DNA from: Mucilaginibacter sp. UR6-11
GTDB taxonomy: Bacteria; Bacteroidota; Bacteroidia; Sphingobacteriales; Sphingobacteriaceae
Length of the DNA: 64,000 bases
Assembly: GCF_020880695.1 (NCBI RefSeq)
Contig: NZ_JAJIWO010000001.1
Coordinates: 558,001 to 622,000, forward strand
Direction of reading: 5' to 3'
Positions 43,458 through 54,303 of the stretch are shown here, piece by piece (the stretch's first letter is position 1; the number at the start of each line of letters is the position of its first letter). The position numbers were made by a program, and so were the translations under genes. The notes under the pieces are model-generated. The model searched no databases and was not told the DNA's origin. It saw only the letters and a list, made by a program, of their open reading frames with translations.

Positions 43458-43958
43458 TTAATGGCCGGCAGCCAGCAATCTGCTAATCTTCTTTTTTATT
43501 TTGGAAGAAGTAGGATTGGTAAAAGGATAATAAAAGTCTGTCACTTCCCCGTTGCGGTCTATCAGAAATTTATGAAAGTTCCAGCGTGGCACAGAGCTTA
43601 GCCTGCCGTTTTGTTTTTTATCAGCAAAGAATTTGTATAAAGGATCAGCGTATGGCCCCCTCACTCTTATTTTCTCAAATATGGGGAAATTAGCCCCATA
43701 GTTTTCGCAAAAAGCAGCTATGGCATCCCCTTCCAGCGGTTCCTGCCCACCAAAATCATTGGACGGAAAACTTAGTATTTCAAAATCCTGACCGGCAAAC
43801 TCGTTTTTCAATGCGGCCAGATCTTTTAGTTGTGGCGTAAAACCACACTCGGAAGCGGTATTTACTATTAACAGAACTTTATTTTTATAATCTGACAAGC
43901 TGATTTCTTGTCCGGATATTTTTTGGACATTGAACTGGTAGATGCTGTTAGTGCTCAT
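43458..43958 (-). CDS. glutathione peroxidase family thiol peroxidase
   Basis: 166 residues. Catalytic motifs: LIVNTASECGFTPQ (peroxidatic Cys in place of Sec), SFPSNDFGGQEP (Gln) and PRWNFHKFLIDRNGEV (Trp). With cysteine at the active site and no glutathione genes seen, it is likely a thioredoxin- or bacillithiol-linked peroxidase (inference; co-operonic with bshB1). The start codon follows the DUF4294 stop by 2 nt. Confidence 0.92.
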   Translation of the reverse strand: MSTNSIYQFNVQKISGQEISLSDYKNKVLLIVNTASECGFTPQLKDLAALKNEFAGQDFEILSFPSNDFGGQEPLEGDAIAAFCENYGANFPIFEKIRVRGPYADPLYKFFADKKQNGRLSSVPRWNFHKFLIDRNGEVTDFYYPFTNPTSSKIKKKISRLLAAGH

Positions 43959-43960
43959 TA

Positions 43961-44575
43961 CTAGTTTTTGTAGGCATCATAGCCATCTTCCTGAAGTATT
44001 GCTTCAATATCGCGTTGTTCATCCCGGTCATAAGTTTCTTTTAAATTATGCCCAAACATGCGCGCCAGCCCCTGCATCCAGAAAGCACTAAATGATCCCT
44101 TTAGCTCTTTAACCACCGCATAAGTAGTTACATCTGTTTCGCGGTTAATTAATTTAATTAAAATTTCACCCTGACTAATTGTCAGGTTCTTAACCTCGCG
44201 GTCAAACATTTCTTTAACCTGGGTATTACAGGCATCTATCAGTTGTTTTTGTTTGGTCTTATCGCCGGTCAGCGCCAGGTCGCGCTGCAATTGCCGGTAC
44301 CTGCCGCCTGCAAAATGGGCGTAAGGGATAACTTTGGTAACGTTATATCTCAATAAATTGAACGCTCTTCTGTCGGCCTCTGTCTTAAATATGCGCGATG
44401 CGCGTATAATAACATCCGGAACAACGATCCACGGAACCATTTCGCCGTCAAGCAGCGTTACATAAGTTTTAATGGTATCATTTTTGCCAAGTGTAGGTAA
44501 TGCAGGATGTTGCAATTGGGCCCTTACCGTACCCATTAAGCAGCAAAACACTATCGAAAGCCCAAATAATTTCAT
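43961..44575 (-). CDS. DUF4294 family exported protein
   Basis: 204 residues with a signal peptide (MKLFGLSIVFCCLMGTVRA). DUF4294 hallmarks: LDGEMVPWIVVPDVIIRASR, FKTEADRRAFNLLRYNVTKV, PYAHFAGGRYRQL, LTISQGEILIKLINRETDVT and AFWMQGLARMFGHNLKETYD, ending DAYKN. The family is Bacteroidota-specific and of unknown function. A TAATTTTG box (plus-strand 44590-44597) lies 14 nt before the ATG. It heads the operon with gpx and bshB1 and is divergent from rel. Confidence 0.88.
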   Translation of the reverse strand: MKLFGLSIVFCCLMGTVRAQLQHPALPTLGKNDTIKTYVTLLDGEMVPWIVVPDVIIRASRIFKTEADRRAFNLLRYNVTKVIPYAHFAGGRYRQLQRDLALTGDKTKQKQLIDACNTQVKEMFDREVKNLTISQGEILIKLINRETDVTTYAVVKELKGSFSAFWMQGLARMFGHNLKETYDRDEQRDIEAILQEDGYDAYKN

Positions 44576-44683
44576 AAATTTACGTAATGCAAAATTAATG
44601 CAATTTTTTTTGGTATTTCATAATAACCTGCAATTTTAATGTTTATTGCGTGTTAATGATAAAATGCTGATACTACCTTTATA

Positions 44684-46903
44684 ATGAAAGAATTATTAAT
44701 TGACCTGGAAGTTGAGAAGACCGAGATATTAAAAAGATACCGGGCTTTGCTGCGTGCAAGTAAATCTACCTTACAAAAGGGCGATAAACGCATGATACGC
44801 AAGGCTTTTGATATGGCTTTAGAGAGTCATAAAGATATGCGCCGTAAATCTGGCGAGCCTTATATTTATCACCCCATTGCAGTTGCGCAAATTGCGGCCG
44901 AAGAGATTGGATTAGGGACCACCTCGATTGTATGCGCCTTGCTGCATGACGTTGTTGAAGACACCGATGTTACCCTTGACGATATTGAACAGGAATTTGG
45001 GAAAAAAGTAGCCAAAATCATCGATGGCCTTACCAAAATATCGGGCGTATTTGATACCAATAGTTCCTTGCAAGCCGAGAATTTCAGGAAAATGCTGCTT
45101 ACCCTTGCTGATGATGTAAGGGTGATCCTGATAAAACTGGCCGACCGCCTGCATAACATGCGTACCATGGAGTTTATGCCGCGTGACAAGCAGCTTAAAC
45201 TATCATCAGAAACAGTTTACCTGTATGCTCCGCTGGCCCACCGCCTGGGGTTATATGCCATAAAATCAGAACTGGAAGATCTTTCTATGAAATACATGGA
45301 GAGAGAAACCTACCAGTTTATTAAAAATAAGCTGAACGAGAAAAAAACCGAGCGCGAGAAATTTATACGTGATTTTATTGAGCCCGTAAAAAAGGTATTA
45401 CAGAGCCAGGATCTGGACGCCGACCTGTTTGGCCGGCCGAAATCCATCCACTCCATCTGGAACAAGATGAAGAAAAAGTCTATTCCGTTTGAAGAAGTTT
45501 ATGACCTTTTTGCCATACGGGTAATTTTGGATAGCACCCCTGAAAATGAAAAGGCTGATTGCTGGAAAGCATACTCGATAGTAACTGATCTTTACCGCCC
45601 TAACCCTGACCGGCTGCGCGACTGGATCTCGTCGCCCAAAGCAAACGGATATGAGTCGTTACACACTACAGTAATGGGCCCGCGCGGGCAGTGGGTTGAG
45701 GTACAGATCCGTACCAAACGCATGAATGAAATTGCCGAAAAAGGTTTCGCGGCGCACTGGAAATATAAAGAATCATCGACCGATAGCGGCCTTGACCAAT
45801 GGGTACAAAAAGTGCGGGATATGTTAAAGAACCCCGACTCGAACGCGCTTGAGTTCCTGGATGATTTTAAGATGAACCTATTCTCCGACGAGATCTTCAT
45901 TTTTACGCCTAAGGGCGCTTTGATCCAGCTGCCGTTAAATGCTACCGCGCTTGATTTTGCCTTTGAGATACATACCGACGTTGGTGCAAGCTGTATTGGC
46001 GCCAAGGTGAATCATAAGCTGGTACCGCTTAGCTATAAACTTCAAAATGGCGACCAGGTAGAAGTTATCACTTCGAGCAAGCAGGTGCCCAAAGAAGATT
46101 GGCTGAGCTTTGTAGTAACGGCTAAGGCTAAGGCCAAAATAAAATCGGCATTAAAAGAAGAAAAACGCAGGATTGCCGAGGATGGTAAGGAGATCCTGGA
46201 GCGTAAGTTAAAATCGTTAAAAATCACTTACAATTCAGAGAATATACATAAACTAAGCTATTATTTTAAACTGGGCTCAACCCAGGACCTGTTTTTCAAC
46301 GTAGCCAAAGGGCTTATTGATATGAAGGATCTGAAAGATTATCAGCAATCTGAAAAAGTTGTTGAGAATAAGCCTCAGGATAAAATAGAGAATGAGCAAC
46401 TACAGGGTCTGTTGCGCAACATCAAAGCCAAAGACAGCGATATACTGCTTATTGGCGAGGATATGCAGAAAATTGACTATAAATTGGCCAATTGCTGCAA
46501 CCCTATCCCCGGTGATGACGTGTTTGGCTTTGTTACCGTAAGCGATGGTATCAAAATACACCGGACCAATTGCCCTAATGCCGCCAAACTGATGGCTAAT
46601 TATGGTTATAGGATTGTTAAAGCCCGTTGGACAAACCAGCAGGAACTTGCATTTTTAACAGGTTTGCGTATCACCGGTATTGACGATGTTGGTTTGATTA
46701 ATAAACTGACCACCGTTATATCCAATGATTTTAAAGTAAATATGCGCTCTATTACTGTTGATAGTGATAACGGAATCTTTGAAGGTTCGATCATGGTGTA
46801 TGTAAACGATACCGAGCATTTGGATAACCTTATAAAACGATTAAAAACCGTAAACGGTGTTACATCGGTAAGCCGGTTTGACGCGGTTGAAAAGGCGTCG
46901 TAA
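44684..46903 (+). CDS. rel: bifunctional (p)ppGpp synthetase/hydrolase (Rel/SpoT)
   Basis: 739 residues. Hydrolase HD domain: EPYIYHPIAVAQIAAEE, ALLHDVVEDTDV, KLADRLHNMRTM, all intact. Synthetase: GRPKSIHSIWNKM, DLFAIRVIL, ANGYESLHTTVMGP, VEVQIRT. Then TGS (IFTPKGALIQLPLNATALDF), a zinc-finger/CC region (NCCNPIPGDDV, HRTNCPNA) and a C-terminal ACT domain. Both halves look active, so this is a Rel-type enzyme that makes and destroys the alarmone. A near-consensus TACCTTTA ends 2 nt before the ATG. Confidence 0.95.
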   Translation: MKELLIDLEVEKTEILKRYRALLRASKSTLQKGDKRMIRKAFDMALESHKDMRRKSGEPYIYHPIAVAQIAAEEIGLGTTSIVCALLHDVVEDTDVTLDDIEQEFGKKVAKIIDGLTKISGVFDTNSSLQAENFRKMLLTLADDVRVILIKLADRLHNMRTMEFMPRDKQLKLSSETVYLYAPLAHRLGLYAIKSELEDLSMKYMERETYQFIKNKLNEKKTEREKFIRDFIEPVKKVLQSQDLDADLFGRPKSIHSIWNKMKKKSIPFEEVYDLFAIRVILDSTPENEKADCWKAYSIVTDLYRPNPDRLRDWISSPKANGYESLHTTVMGPRGQWVEVQIRTKRMNEIAEKGFAAHWKYKESSTDSGLDQWVQKVRDMLKNPDSNALEFLDDFKMNLFSDEIFIFTPKGALIQLPLNATALDFAFEIHTDVGASCIGAKVNHKLVPLSYKLQNGDQVEVITSSKQVPKEDWLSFVVTAKAKAKIKSALKEEKRRIAEDGKEILERKLKSLKITYNSENIHKLSYYFKLGSTQDLFFNVAKGLIDMKDLKDYQQSEKVVENKPQDKIENEQLQGLLRNIKAKDSDILLIGEDMQKIDYKLANCCNPIPGDDVFGFVTVSDGIKIHRTNCPNAAKLMANYGYRIVKARWTNQQELAFLTGLRITGIDDVGLINKLTTVISNDFKVNMRSITVDSDNGIFEGSIMVYVNDTEHLDNLIKRLKTVNGVTSVSRFDAVEKAS

Positions 46904-46977
46904 GATAGAGCCGATAATTAGTTGAGTTACGCGGCATATTCACAAATTGATCTGACATTTGTCCTGACTCTTAATTC

Positions 46978-47006
46978 TTGTATTTTGACTCTAATTACTA
47001 CCTTTG
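46978..47006 (+). promoter_or_regulatory. fur promoter: TTG-N18-TACCTTTG
   Basis: A -33 TTG (46978-46980) and a -7 TACCTTTG (46999-47006) with 18-bp spacing, in the range used by Bacteroidota primary sigma factors. Leader of about 12 nt before the ATG at 47024. Confidence 0.6.
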
Positions 47007-47023
47007 ATCTTCAATAAAAAACT

Positions 47024-47488
47024 ATGTCCCAGGAAACTATAGCAATGGTAAAAAAGATTTTTGAGGCTTACCTTGAAAATAAAAACCTGCGTAAAACCCC
47101 CGAACGTTTTGCCATACTGGAAGAGATCTATTCGCGCAGCGACCATTTTGATGTGGAATCATTATATATCCACATGAAAAATAAAAAATACCGGGTTAGC
47201 CGCGCTACGGTTTATAATACTTTGGAGTTATTGGTATCATGCGATTTGGTTACCAAACACCAGTTTGGTAAAAACATGGCCCAGTTTGAAAAATCATACG
47301 GCTATAAGCAGCATGATCATATCATTTGCCTGGATTGCGGCAAGGTAGTTGAGTTTTGCGACCCGCGTATCCAGCAGATCCAGAGCATGATGGGTGGACT
47401 GTTAAAATTTGAGATAAAACACCACTCTTTAAATCTTTATGGTAATTGTGAAAAACTTAAGGCCGGCTTTTGCGACAGAAAAGTATAA
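47024..47488 (+). CDS. fur: Fur family transcriptional regulator
   Basis: 154 residues. N-terminal winged helix ([40 protein letters not shown]) and dimerisation/metal domain with [18 protein letters not shown] and a closing [15 protein letters not shown]. The two CxxC-like pairs would bind structural zinc, the His/Asp set the regulatory metal. It is probably iron- or peroxide-responsive (Fur against PerR not resolved). 36 nt upstream of purA, same strand. Confidence 0.9.
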   Translation: MSQETIAMVKKIFEAYLENKNLRKTPERFAILEEIYSRSDHFDVESLYIHMKNKKYRVSRATVYNTLELLVSCDLVTKHQFGKNMAQFEKSYGYKQHDHIICLDCGKVVEFCDPRIQQIQSMMGGLLKFEIKHHSLNLYGNCEKLKAGFCDRKV

Positions 47489-48802
<1,314 letters not shown>

Positions 48803-48824
48803 GCTTTATATCCAATAATATTAC

Positions 48825-48855
48825 AAAGGCCCCGGTATCCGGGGCCTTTTTTTTT
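48825..48855 (+). terminator. purA terminator
   Basis: AAAGGCCCCGG pairs with CCGGGGCCTTT over a short loop (TAT) and is followed by nine or more T. The pabB start follows within 12 nt. Confidence 0.95.
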
Positions 48856-48866
48856 AACTTTACAGT

Positions 48867-50135
48867 GTGATTATACAGGTAACCGATCTTGATCTTTTTA
48901 AGCAAAAAGCGCTGCAATGGGCAGCCACTTTTGATGCCTGTTGTTATCTTGATTCTAACAATTTCCATGATCCTTACTCAAAGTTTAACACGCTGATTGC
49001 TGCGGGGATTAAAGATAGCGTAACCGCGAAAATCGGATCTGCTTTTGATGAACTGGCTGCCTTTCGCGCTAAAAATCCTGGCTGGCTAACCGGCTTCTTT
49101 AGCTATGATCTTAAAAATGAGATCGAAAAGCTGTCCTCGAGCAATCCTGACCATTTACATTTTCCGGACTTGTTTTTCTTCGTTCCCAAACAGCTGATTT
49201 TAATTAATAACAACACCGTTGAGATCATCGCTGACGACGCGCAACAGATCTGGGATACAATCGACCAACAAATCGTTCCCGCTTATCACCCCAATGAAGT
49301 AAACCTGCAATCAAGATTTAGCAAGGAAGATTATATAATCACAGTAAATAAAATCAAAGACCATATTACCAGGGGCGATATCTATGTAACCAATTTTTGC
49401 CAGGAGTTTTTTGCTGATGATGCTACTATCGATCCGACTGCTATATTTTTACAGCTTAACCGGGTATCGCCAACGCCATTTGGTACTTTTTATAAGTGGC
49501 TGGATAATTATATCCTTTGCGCCTCGCCCGAGCGGTTTTTAGCCAGGCGTGGCGACAAACTCATATCCCAGCCTATTAAAGGAACTGCCAAACGCGGAAG
49601 CACCGTTCAAGAAGACAAAGCGATTAAAACCCAGTTGCGCAACCAAACCAAAGAGCTTCAGGAAAATGTAATGATTGTTGACCTGGTGCGTAATGACCTT
49701 ACCCACTCTGCCAAGCCAGGCACCGTGAAAACCGAAGAACTATTTGGGGTTTACACCTTTAACCAGGTGCACCAAATGATATCAACAGTTGTTTGCAGCT
49801 TACAGGAAGGGGTTTCAAACGTGGAGGCCATCCGTAATACTTTCCCGATGGGTAGCATGACCGGCGCGCCAAAAATAAGCGCTATGCGATTAATGGAGGG
49901 TTATGAACGCAGCAGGCGCGGTGTATACTCTGGCGCCATTGGTTATTTTAGCCCTGATAATGATTTTGATTTTAATGTAGTGATCAGGACGTTACTGTAT
50001 AACTCGACAGAACGATATTTATCCTTTCATGCGGGCGGAGCGATCACTTACCATGCCGACGCCGAAAAGGAATATGAGGAATGCCTGCTGAAAGTTAAGG
50101 CCATCTTGGAGGTATTGGGCCAGTCTCTATCTTAG
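48867..50135 (+). CDS. pabB: aminodeoxychorismate synthase component I / anthranilate synthase component I family
   Basis: 422 residues. Chorismate-binding domain: YIITVNKIKDHITRGDIYVT, SPERFLARRGDKLISQPIKGTAKRG, NVMIVDLVRNDLTHSAKPGT, TFPMGSMTGAPKISAMRLMEG, YSGAIGYFSPDNDFDFNVVIRTL. The PIKGTAKRG lysine is the aminodeoxychorismate-type residue (PIKGT) rather than the tryptophan-type PIAGT, so PabB is favoured; PabC lies 11 kb away. GTG at 48867 is the start (MIIQVTDLDLF); there is no ATG before a terminator. A TAACTTTA sits just before it. Confidence 0.88.
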   Translation: MIIQVTDLDLFKQKALQWAATFDACCYLDSNNFHDPYSKFNTLIAAGIKDSVTAKIGSAFDELAAFRAKNPGWLTGFFSYDLKNEIEKLSSSNPDHLHFPDLFFFVPKQLILINNNTVEIIADDAQQIWDTIDQQIVPAYHPNEVNLQSRFSKEDYIITVNKIKDHITRGDIYVTNFCQEFFADDATIDPTAIFLQLNRVSPTPFGTFYKWLDNYILCASPERFLARRGDKLISQPIKGTAKRGSTVQEDKAIKTQLRNQTKELQENVMIVDLVRNDLTHSAKPGTVKTEELFGVYTFNQVHQMISTVVCSLQEGVSNVEAIRNTFPMGSMTGAPKISAMRLMEGYERSRRGVYSGAIGYFSPDNDFDFNVVIRTLLYNSTERYLSFHAGGAITYHADAEKEYEECLLKVKAILEVLGQSLS

Positions 50136-50209
50136 TCTTATCAACGCAAGGCTGAACAACATTTGCCCTCACTGAAAATGATCTGATTGATTGACTGGTA
50201 GTGGAACAG

Positions 50210-50255
50210 AATTAAACAAAATTGCTGGCACTATCGTCAACAATCTTGTTTAATT
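50210..50255. terminator. hairpin between pabB and the M48 gene
   Basis: AATTAAACAAAATTG (50210-50224) pairs with CAATCTTGTTTAATT (50241-50255) with one mismatch. It lies between convergent genes; the stem ends in AATTAAA rather than a clear T run, so termination is plausible but not proved. Confidence 0.5.
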
Positions 50256-50273
50256 AAAAAAAGCAGCCTGATA

Positions 50274-51077
50274 CTATTGTGCTTTATAATATTTCATTGC
50301 TTCGGGAATAGCGCTTTGTATCGCTGCTATCCGTGTAGCGTCTGCGGGGTGGGTGCTTAAAAACTCGGGCTGCGCGCCACCTTTATTTTGCGCGGCCATG
50401 CGTTTCCAAAAAGCAACCGCCTCGTTAGGATCGTACCCGGCCATAGCCATAAAAGTTAAACCCAGCCTGTCTGCTTCCGATTCCTGATCCCTTGAGTATT
50501 TTAACAAGGCTATCTGGCCACCAATGCCATATAGTTGATTGACAATAGCCTGCGTGGTTGCCGACTGATTACCGGCAGCTGCGCCAACCAAACCACCGCC
50601 AGCCTGGGCAGCTAACTGCTGCGACATCCGCTCGGCCGAGTGCCTGGCTATGGCATGGCCAATTTCGTGTCCCATAACGGTTGCAAGGCCCGCATCATTT
50701 TTGGTCACCGGCAGGATGCCGCTATACACGGCCACTTTACCACCGGGCATGCACCAAGCGTTAATTTCGCTGCTTTGTATCAGGTTAAATTCCCATTTAA
50801 ACTGATATTTGTCGGCATAGCCATTTTGCTGCAGATAACGTTCAATAGCTGCCGCCAGCCGGGCGCCGATAACTTTAACACGGTGAGCGTCAGTACCTGT
50901 AGCTATTACTTTTGTTTTAGGATCAGAGAGTAATTGAGAATAACTTGCCGCTGCCGACTGATTGATCTCTGAATCGCCGACAAGGCTTAACTGTTTGCGG
51001 CCGGTTAACGGTACGGTGGCGCATGAATAGATGATTGCGACCAACGCTAATGCAACTAAGGGTTTTAAAAATTTCAT
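50274..51077 (-). CDS. M48 family metalloprotease lipoprotein
   Basis: 267 residues. Lipobox IIYSC (Cys19) indicates membrane anchoring in the periplasm. The M48 core shows GHEIGHAIARHS (zinc motif, His137 and His141), a third ligand region ESEADRLGL, AMAGYDPNEAVAFWKRM and STHPADATRIAAI. Such BepA/LoiP/YcaL relatives degrade misfolded envelope proteins. It is the last of three minus-strand genes (nadC, plsY, this). Confidence 0.93.
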   Translation of the reverse strand: MKFLKPLVALALVAIIYSCATVPLTGRKQLSLVGDSEINQSAAASYSQLLSDPKTKVIATGTDAHRVKVIGARLAAAIERYLQQNGYADKYQFKWEFNLIQSSEINAWCMPGGKVAVYSGILPVTKNDAGLATVMGHEIGHAIARHSAERMSQQLAAQAGGGLVGAAAGNQSATTQAIVNQLYGIGGQIALLKYSRDQESEADRLGLTFMAMAGYDPNEAVAFWKRMAAQNKGGAQPEFLSTHPADATRIAAIQSAIPEAMKYYKAQ

Positions 51078-51150
51078 AACAATATATATCTATCTGGGGT
51101 TTAATAGTTGCAATTGATAACCATTGCGGCGCCGGAATGTTTGACCTAAG

Positions 51151-51795
51151 TTAAGCGGCCTTTTTTTTGAAGAGATTTACTTTTGATTCGGTACCCTTCA
51201 GCAAGCGTTCGATATTCTTTTGATGGGTAACCAATATCAGCAGGCACATGCACATGCCATAAATAACAACCGAGCGATTGCTGGGAAAGACAAAGGTAAC
51301 CCCTATCAGGTAAGTAAACCCCGCCAGGATAGACCCCAGCGACACATATCTGAAAACCAGTAAAAGAATAATAAACACCACCACACACAGCAACGCCGCG
51401 TGAAAATGGATAGCTAATATCATCCCAAACAAGGTAGCTATACCCTTGCCGCCCCTGAAGCCAGCAAATACCGGGAACAAATGGCCCATTACGGCCGCAA
51501 TACCAAGCGCCAGTTCATAATTGGTATAAGGGATAGAATTTACCCCTCCGGTGGTAGTTACACCAATAAAATAAGCAAGATTAGTGGCTGTCCATCCTTT
51601 TAAAATATCAAGCAGCATTACGGGTATGCCTGCTTTTTTACCAAGCACCCTAAAAGTATTGGTTGCACCAGCATTGCCGCTGCCGTACTCTCTTACATCT
51701 ACCCCATAAAAGGCCATCCCTATCCAAACAGCAGTAGGGATAGAACCGCACAAATAAGCCAGTATTAGCGCTGAAATCGAATAAGGGGTGATCAT
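51151..51795 (-). CDS. plsY: glycerol-3-phosphate acyltransferase PlsY
   Basis: 214 residues with about five membrane helices. Motifs: LCGSIPTAVWIG, VREYGSGNAGATNTFRVLGKKAG, GHLFPVFAGFRGGKGIATLFG and YVSLGSILAG. It transfers acyl from acyl-phosphate to G3P, the first step of phospholipid synthesis. The C-terminal tail is Lys-rich (FKKKAA). 94 nt after nadC, same strand. Confidence 0.95.
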   Translation of the reverse strand: MITPYSISALILAYLCGSIPTAVWIGMAFYGVDVREYGSGNAGATNTFRVLGKKAGIPVMLLDILKGWTATNLAYFIGVTTTGGVNSIPYTNYELALGIAAVMGHLFPVFAGFRGGKGIATLFGMILAIHFHAALLCVVVFIILLLVFRYVSLGSILAGFTYLIGVTFVFPSNRSVVIYGMCMCLLILVTHQKNIERLLKGTESKVNLFKKKAA

Positions 51796-51889
51796 ATCAA
51801 CGCAATATTATAAATTGATTATTGTACAAACAAGTTTAATCATATTTAAACGCAATTGTTAAAGTCTGTTAAAATTAATACAATAGCTG

Positions 51890-52735
51890 TTATTTTACCG
51901 CCTTCAAACTCAGGTCGAGGCAGGTAACAGAGTGTGTTATAGCGCCTATAGATACGTAATCAACCCCGCAATTAGCGTAATCGCGCACATTATCAACGGT
52001 GATACCGCCTGATGCTTCGGTGATGTACCGGCCCTCAATAATATTAACTGCTTGTTTTAGGTCAGTAAAATTGAAATTATCCAGTAATATGCGGTCTACG
52101 CCACCGGTTTGAAGTACCTCTTCTAATTCTTCTTGATTACGTACTTCAATTTCAATAGCCAGTTTTTTGTTATGAGCTGCGATATACTGATGCGCGTTCT
52201 CAATTGCCCGGGCAATCCCGCCCGAGTAGTCAACGTGATTGTCTTTGATCAGGATCATATCATATAAGCCAAAACGGTGATTAACACCTCCGCCTATCCG
52301 TACGGCCCATTTTTCCAGATAGCGCATGCCGGGGGTGGTTTTGCGGGTATCTAAAACCTGGGTGTTGGTACCTTTTAAAAGGTCTACAATATGATCGGTT
52401 GCGGTGGCTATGCCTGACATGCGCTGCATGCAATTCAATACCAATCGCTCGGCGGTAAGTATGCTGATAGCGCTACCTTCCACCTCAAATACAACATCTT
52501 TAGGTTTTACTTCGGCGCCGTCTTTTATAAAGATATTTACTTTAAGGTTTTTATCAACACATTCAAAAATATACCCGGCTAACTCAACGCCGGCTATAAT
52601 GCCATGATCTTTAACTAATAGTTTTGCTTTGCCGGTTGTACCTGCCGGTATGGTAGCTAATGAGGTGTGGTCGCCGTCACCTACATCTTCTTTAAGGGCA
52701 TTATCTATAAACGGGCGTACTAGTTCTTTATCCAA
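51890..52735 (-). CDS. nadC: nicotinate-nucleotide diphosphorylase (carboxylating)
   Basis: 281 residues. QPRTase fold: DNALKEDVGDGDHTSLATIP, KDHGIIAGVELAGYIF, AERLVLNCMQRMSGIAT, LDTRKTTPGMRYLEKWAVRIGGGVNHRFGLYDMILIKDNH, IEIEVRNQEELEE, DRILLDNF and EASGGITVDNV. De novo NAD synthesis from quinolinate. The start is TTG (MDKELVRP); an in-frame stop lies two codons upstream and no ATG is available near. A TACTTTTG box is at 52758-52765 on the minus strand. Confidence 0.95.
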   Translation of the reverse strand: MDKELVRPFIDNALKEDVGDGDHTSLATIPAGTTGKAKLLVKDHGIIAGVELAGYIFECVDKNLKVNIFIKDGAEVKPKDVVFEVEGSAISILTAERLVLNCMQRMSGIATATDHIVDLLKGTNTQVLDTRKTTPGMRYLEKWAVRIGGGVNHRFGLYDMILIKDNHVDYSGGIARAIENAHQYIAAHNKKLAIEIEVRNQEELEEVLQTGGVDRILLDNFNFTDLKQAVNIIEGRYITEASGGITVDNVRDYANCGVDYVSIGAITHSVTCLDLSLKAVK

Positions 52736-53028
52736 ATCGGGTTATGTTTAGAAGCTTCAAAAGTAATAACATTTTTTGGAAGTGATAGTTTTGATGTGCA
52801 GATATGCAAATGTAGTGTAGCAAGGGTATTCATTTTTTTTTATGATCAACTCTTACAAACACTCCCGCTTCAAAATGAACGCCCGTTTTCTCGATTATGA
52901 ACACTCCCGCGCTCCTTTGAACCGAAAACAGAGAGTCCACAACTACGGGAAGATGGTGATAACTATAGGCACCGTCTTGTGAAGGCCAGGGACTTAAAAC
53001 CCGGCGGAACCAAGTTCAGACAACTATA
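52736..53028. other. 293-bp gap, repeats and a possible dead coding tail
   Basis: No convincing gene. ACACTCCCGC occurs twice (about 52860 and 52901) within similar surroundings. From about 52900 one plus-strand frame stays open and ends with a protein-like tail (YRHRLVKARDLKPGGTKFRQ then LY and a stop) near 53031; it has no start codon and may be the remnant of a lost gene. A TACTTTTG promoter box for nadC is included at the left end. Confidence 0.5.
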
Positions 53029-54303
53029 TTAAAATTCAAACCCTAAATGCACGCCTCCCTGCATCAGGTTGATTTTTTCAGTAGATACAGTACCGAACGG
53101 CACCCTTAAAAACGGACCGAAATTGATTTGATTACGGCCAATGGCTTTCTTTTTACCTATGGATAAAATATAAAAGCCCATGTAATTATTGATCTTCTCT
53201 TTACTCTCCTCGGTCTTCTGCTCAGACACCACACGCATTACCGGCTGTGCCAGTCCGGCTGAGTTAGGCGCAAGTGTGGTAATGGTACTTTCTGCTAAAT
53301 AGTTATAATTTAAATGATTATTGGTAACAGACATGCCCACCACGCCGGCGGATACATAAAAGCCGCTATTAGTTTTATATTGCAAACCAATCGGCACTTC
53401 AAAACCCGATACGGCCAAATCAACCCCCTGCACTTTTCTTGTCGGATCAGCATCCTGATTGTTGCCCGTTGTTGTGGCGTTTAATAAGGAATACGCTACG
53501 CCACTGCTGATTGATAAATTATTATTGAGATTATAAGACACCTGTATCCCCGTACCAAAATTAACTTTTTGGTTACCTAATGCAGGCGATACCACTACGC
53601 CATAACTTAGGCTTTTAATTTTTGTCCGGGTTGTGCTAACCATCTGCTGTCCGGTTTTCTTTTTAACCAGCATATCATATACCGGCTTGTTATCCTGCCT
53701 ATATTTTTCTGTTTCGTTATTATTAGCAATAACGTCATTTTGTGGAACGATCACAGGCAATTTGGCCGCGCGGGCAGTATCAGTAATTGCTGATCTTCCG
53801 GAGGGTTTATAAACCTCTACGGGTTTAACAGCTACAATAGCCGCAGCGTTAATACCGTTAATAGTTGGCCGATTTACCGGGGCATACCCGGCCAGGTGTT
53901 TTTCCGGTTTGCTAAAATCGTGTTTGGCTAAAGTTTGCCCAGGCTTTGCAACATCACGCCGGGCGGCAGTAATACTGCCATTATGATCATCATTAATAAT
54001 AACCGGGCTATCTTTTGCTAGTTTTTCAGCCCCGGATTGTAAGGTCTTAGGCACCGATTGGCGCAAAATATTTTTAGTTTGGGTAAGCTGCGCAGATCCG
54101 TCCGGCTTTATTGTAAACCAAACAATGCCATAGGTAAGCAACAGTAAAACAGCAGCGGCACTGCCCGCTCTGAAAAACAACAAAGCCATCCTCCGGCGTT
54201 TTCGCTTTTGCTGAAACGCTTCCCAGGCACCAGGCACATAAGCATCTTCGTAAGCGTGCAGCGTGTCCTCTATATGGCTTATAAAATCATCTTCATTTGT
54301 CAT
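53029..54303 (-). CDS. membrane-anchored protein with C-terminal outer-membrane-barrel-like domain, next to ECF sigma
   Basis: 424 residues. Residues 1-43 are cytoplasmic and acidic (FISHIEDTLHAYEDAYVPGA, WEAFQQKRKRRR), like the anti-sigma region of ECF partners. One membrane helix follows (FFRAGSAAAVLLLLTYGIVWF). A long Ala/Pro/Lys-rich linker to about 210 leads to a domain with beta-barrel strands (SLSYGVVVSPALGNQKVNFG; VSYNLNNNLSISSGVAYSL; VGLQYKTNSGFYVSAGV-like), ending in HLGFEF. It overlaps the sigma gene by 11 nt. The layout suggests it spans the inner membrane and reaches the outer one (inference). Confidence 0.8.
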   Translation of the reverse strand: MTNEDDFISHIEDTLHAYEDAYVPGAWEAFQQKRKRRRMALLFFRAGSAAAVLLLLTYGIVWFTIKPDGSAQLTQTKNILRQSVPKTLQSGAEKLAKDSPVIINDDHNGSITAARRDVAKPGQTLAKHDFSKPEKHLAGYAPVNRPTINGINAAAIVAVKPVEVYKPSGRSAITDTARAAKLPVIVPQNDVIANNNETEKYRQDNKPVYDMLVKKKTGQQMVSTTRTKIKSLSYGVVVSPALGNQKVNFGTGIQVSYNLNNNLSISSGVAYSLLNATTTGNNQDADPTRKVQGVDLAVSGFEVPIGLQYKTNSGFYVSAGVVGMSVTNNHLNYNYLAESTITTLAPNSAGLAQPVMRVVSEQKTEESKEKINNYMGFYILSIGKKKAIGRNQINFGPFLRVPFGTVSTEKINLMQGGVHLGFEF

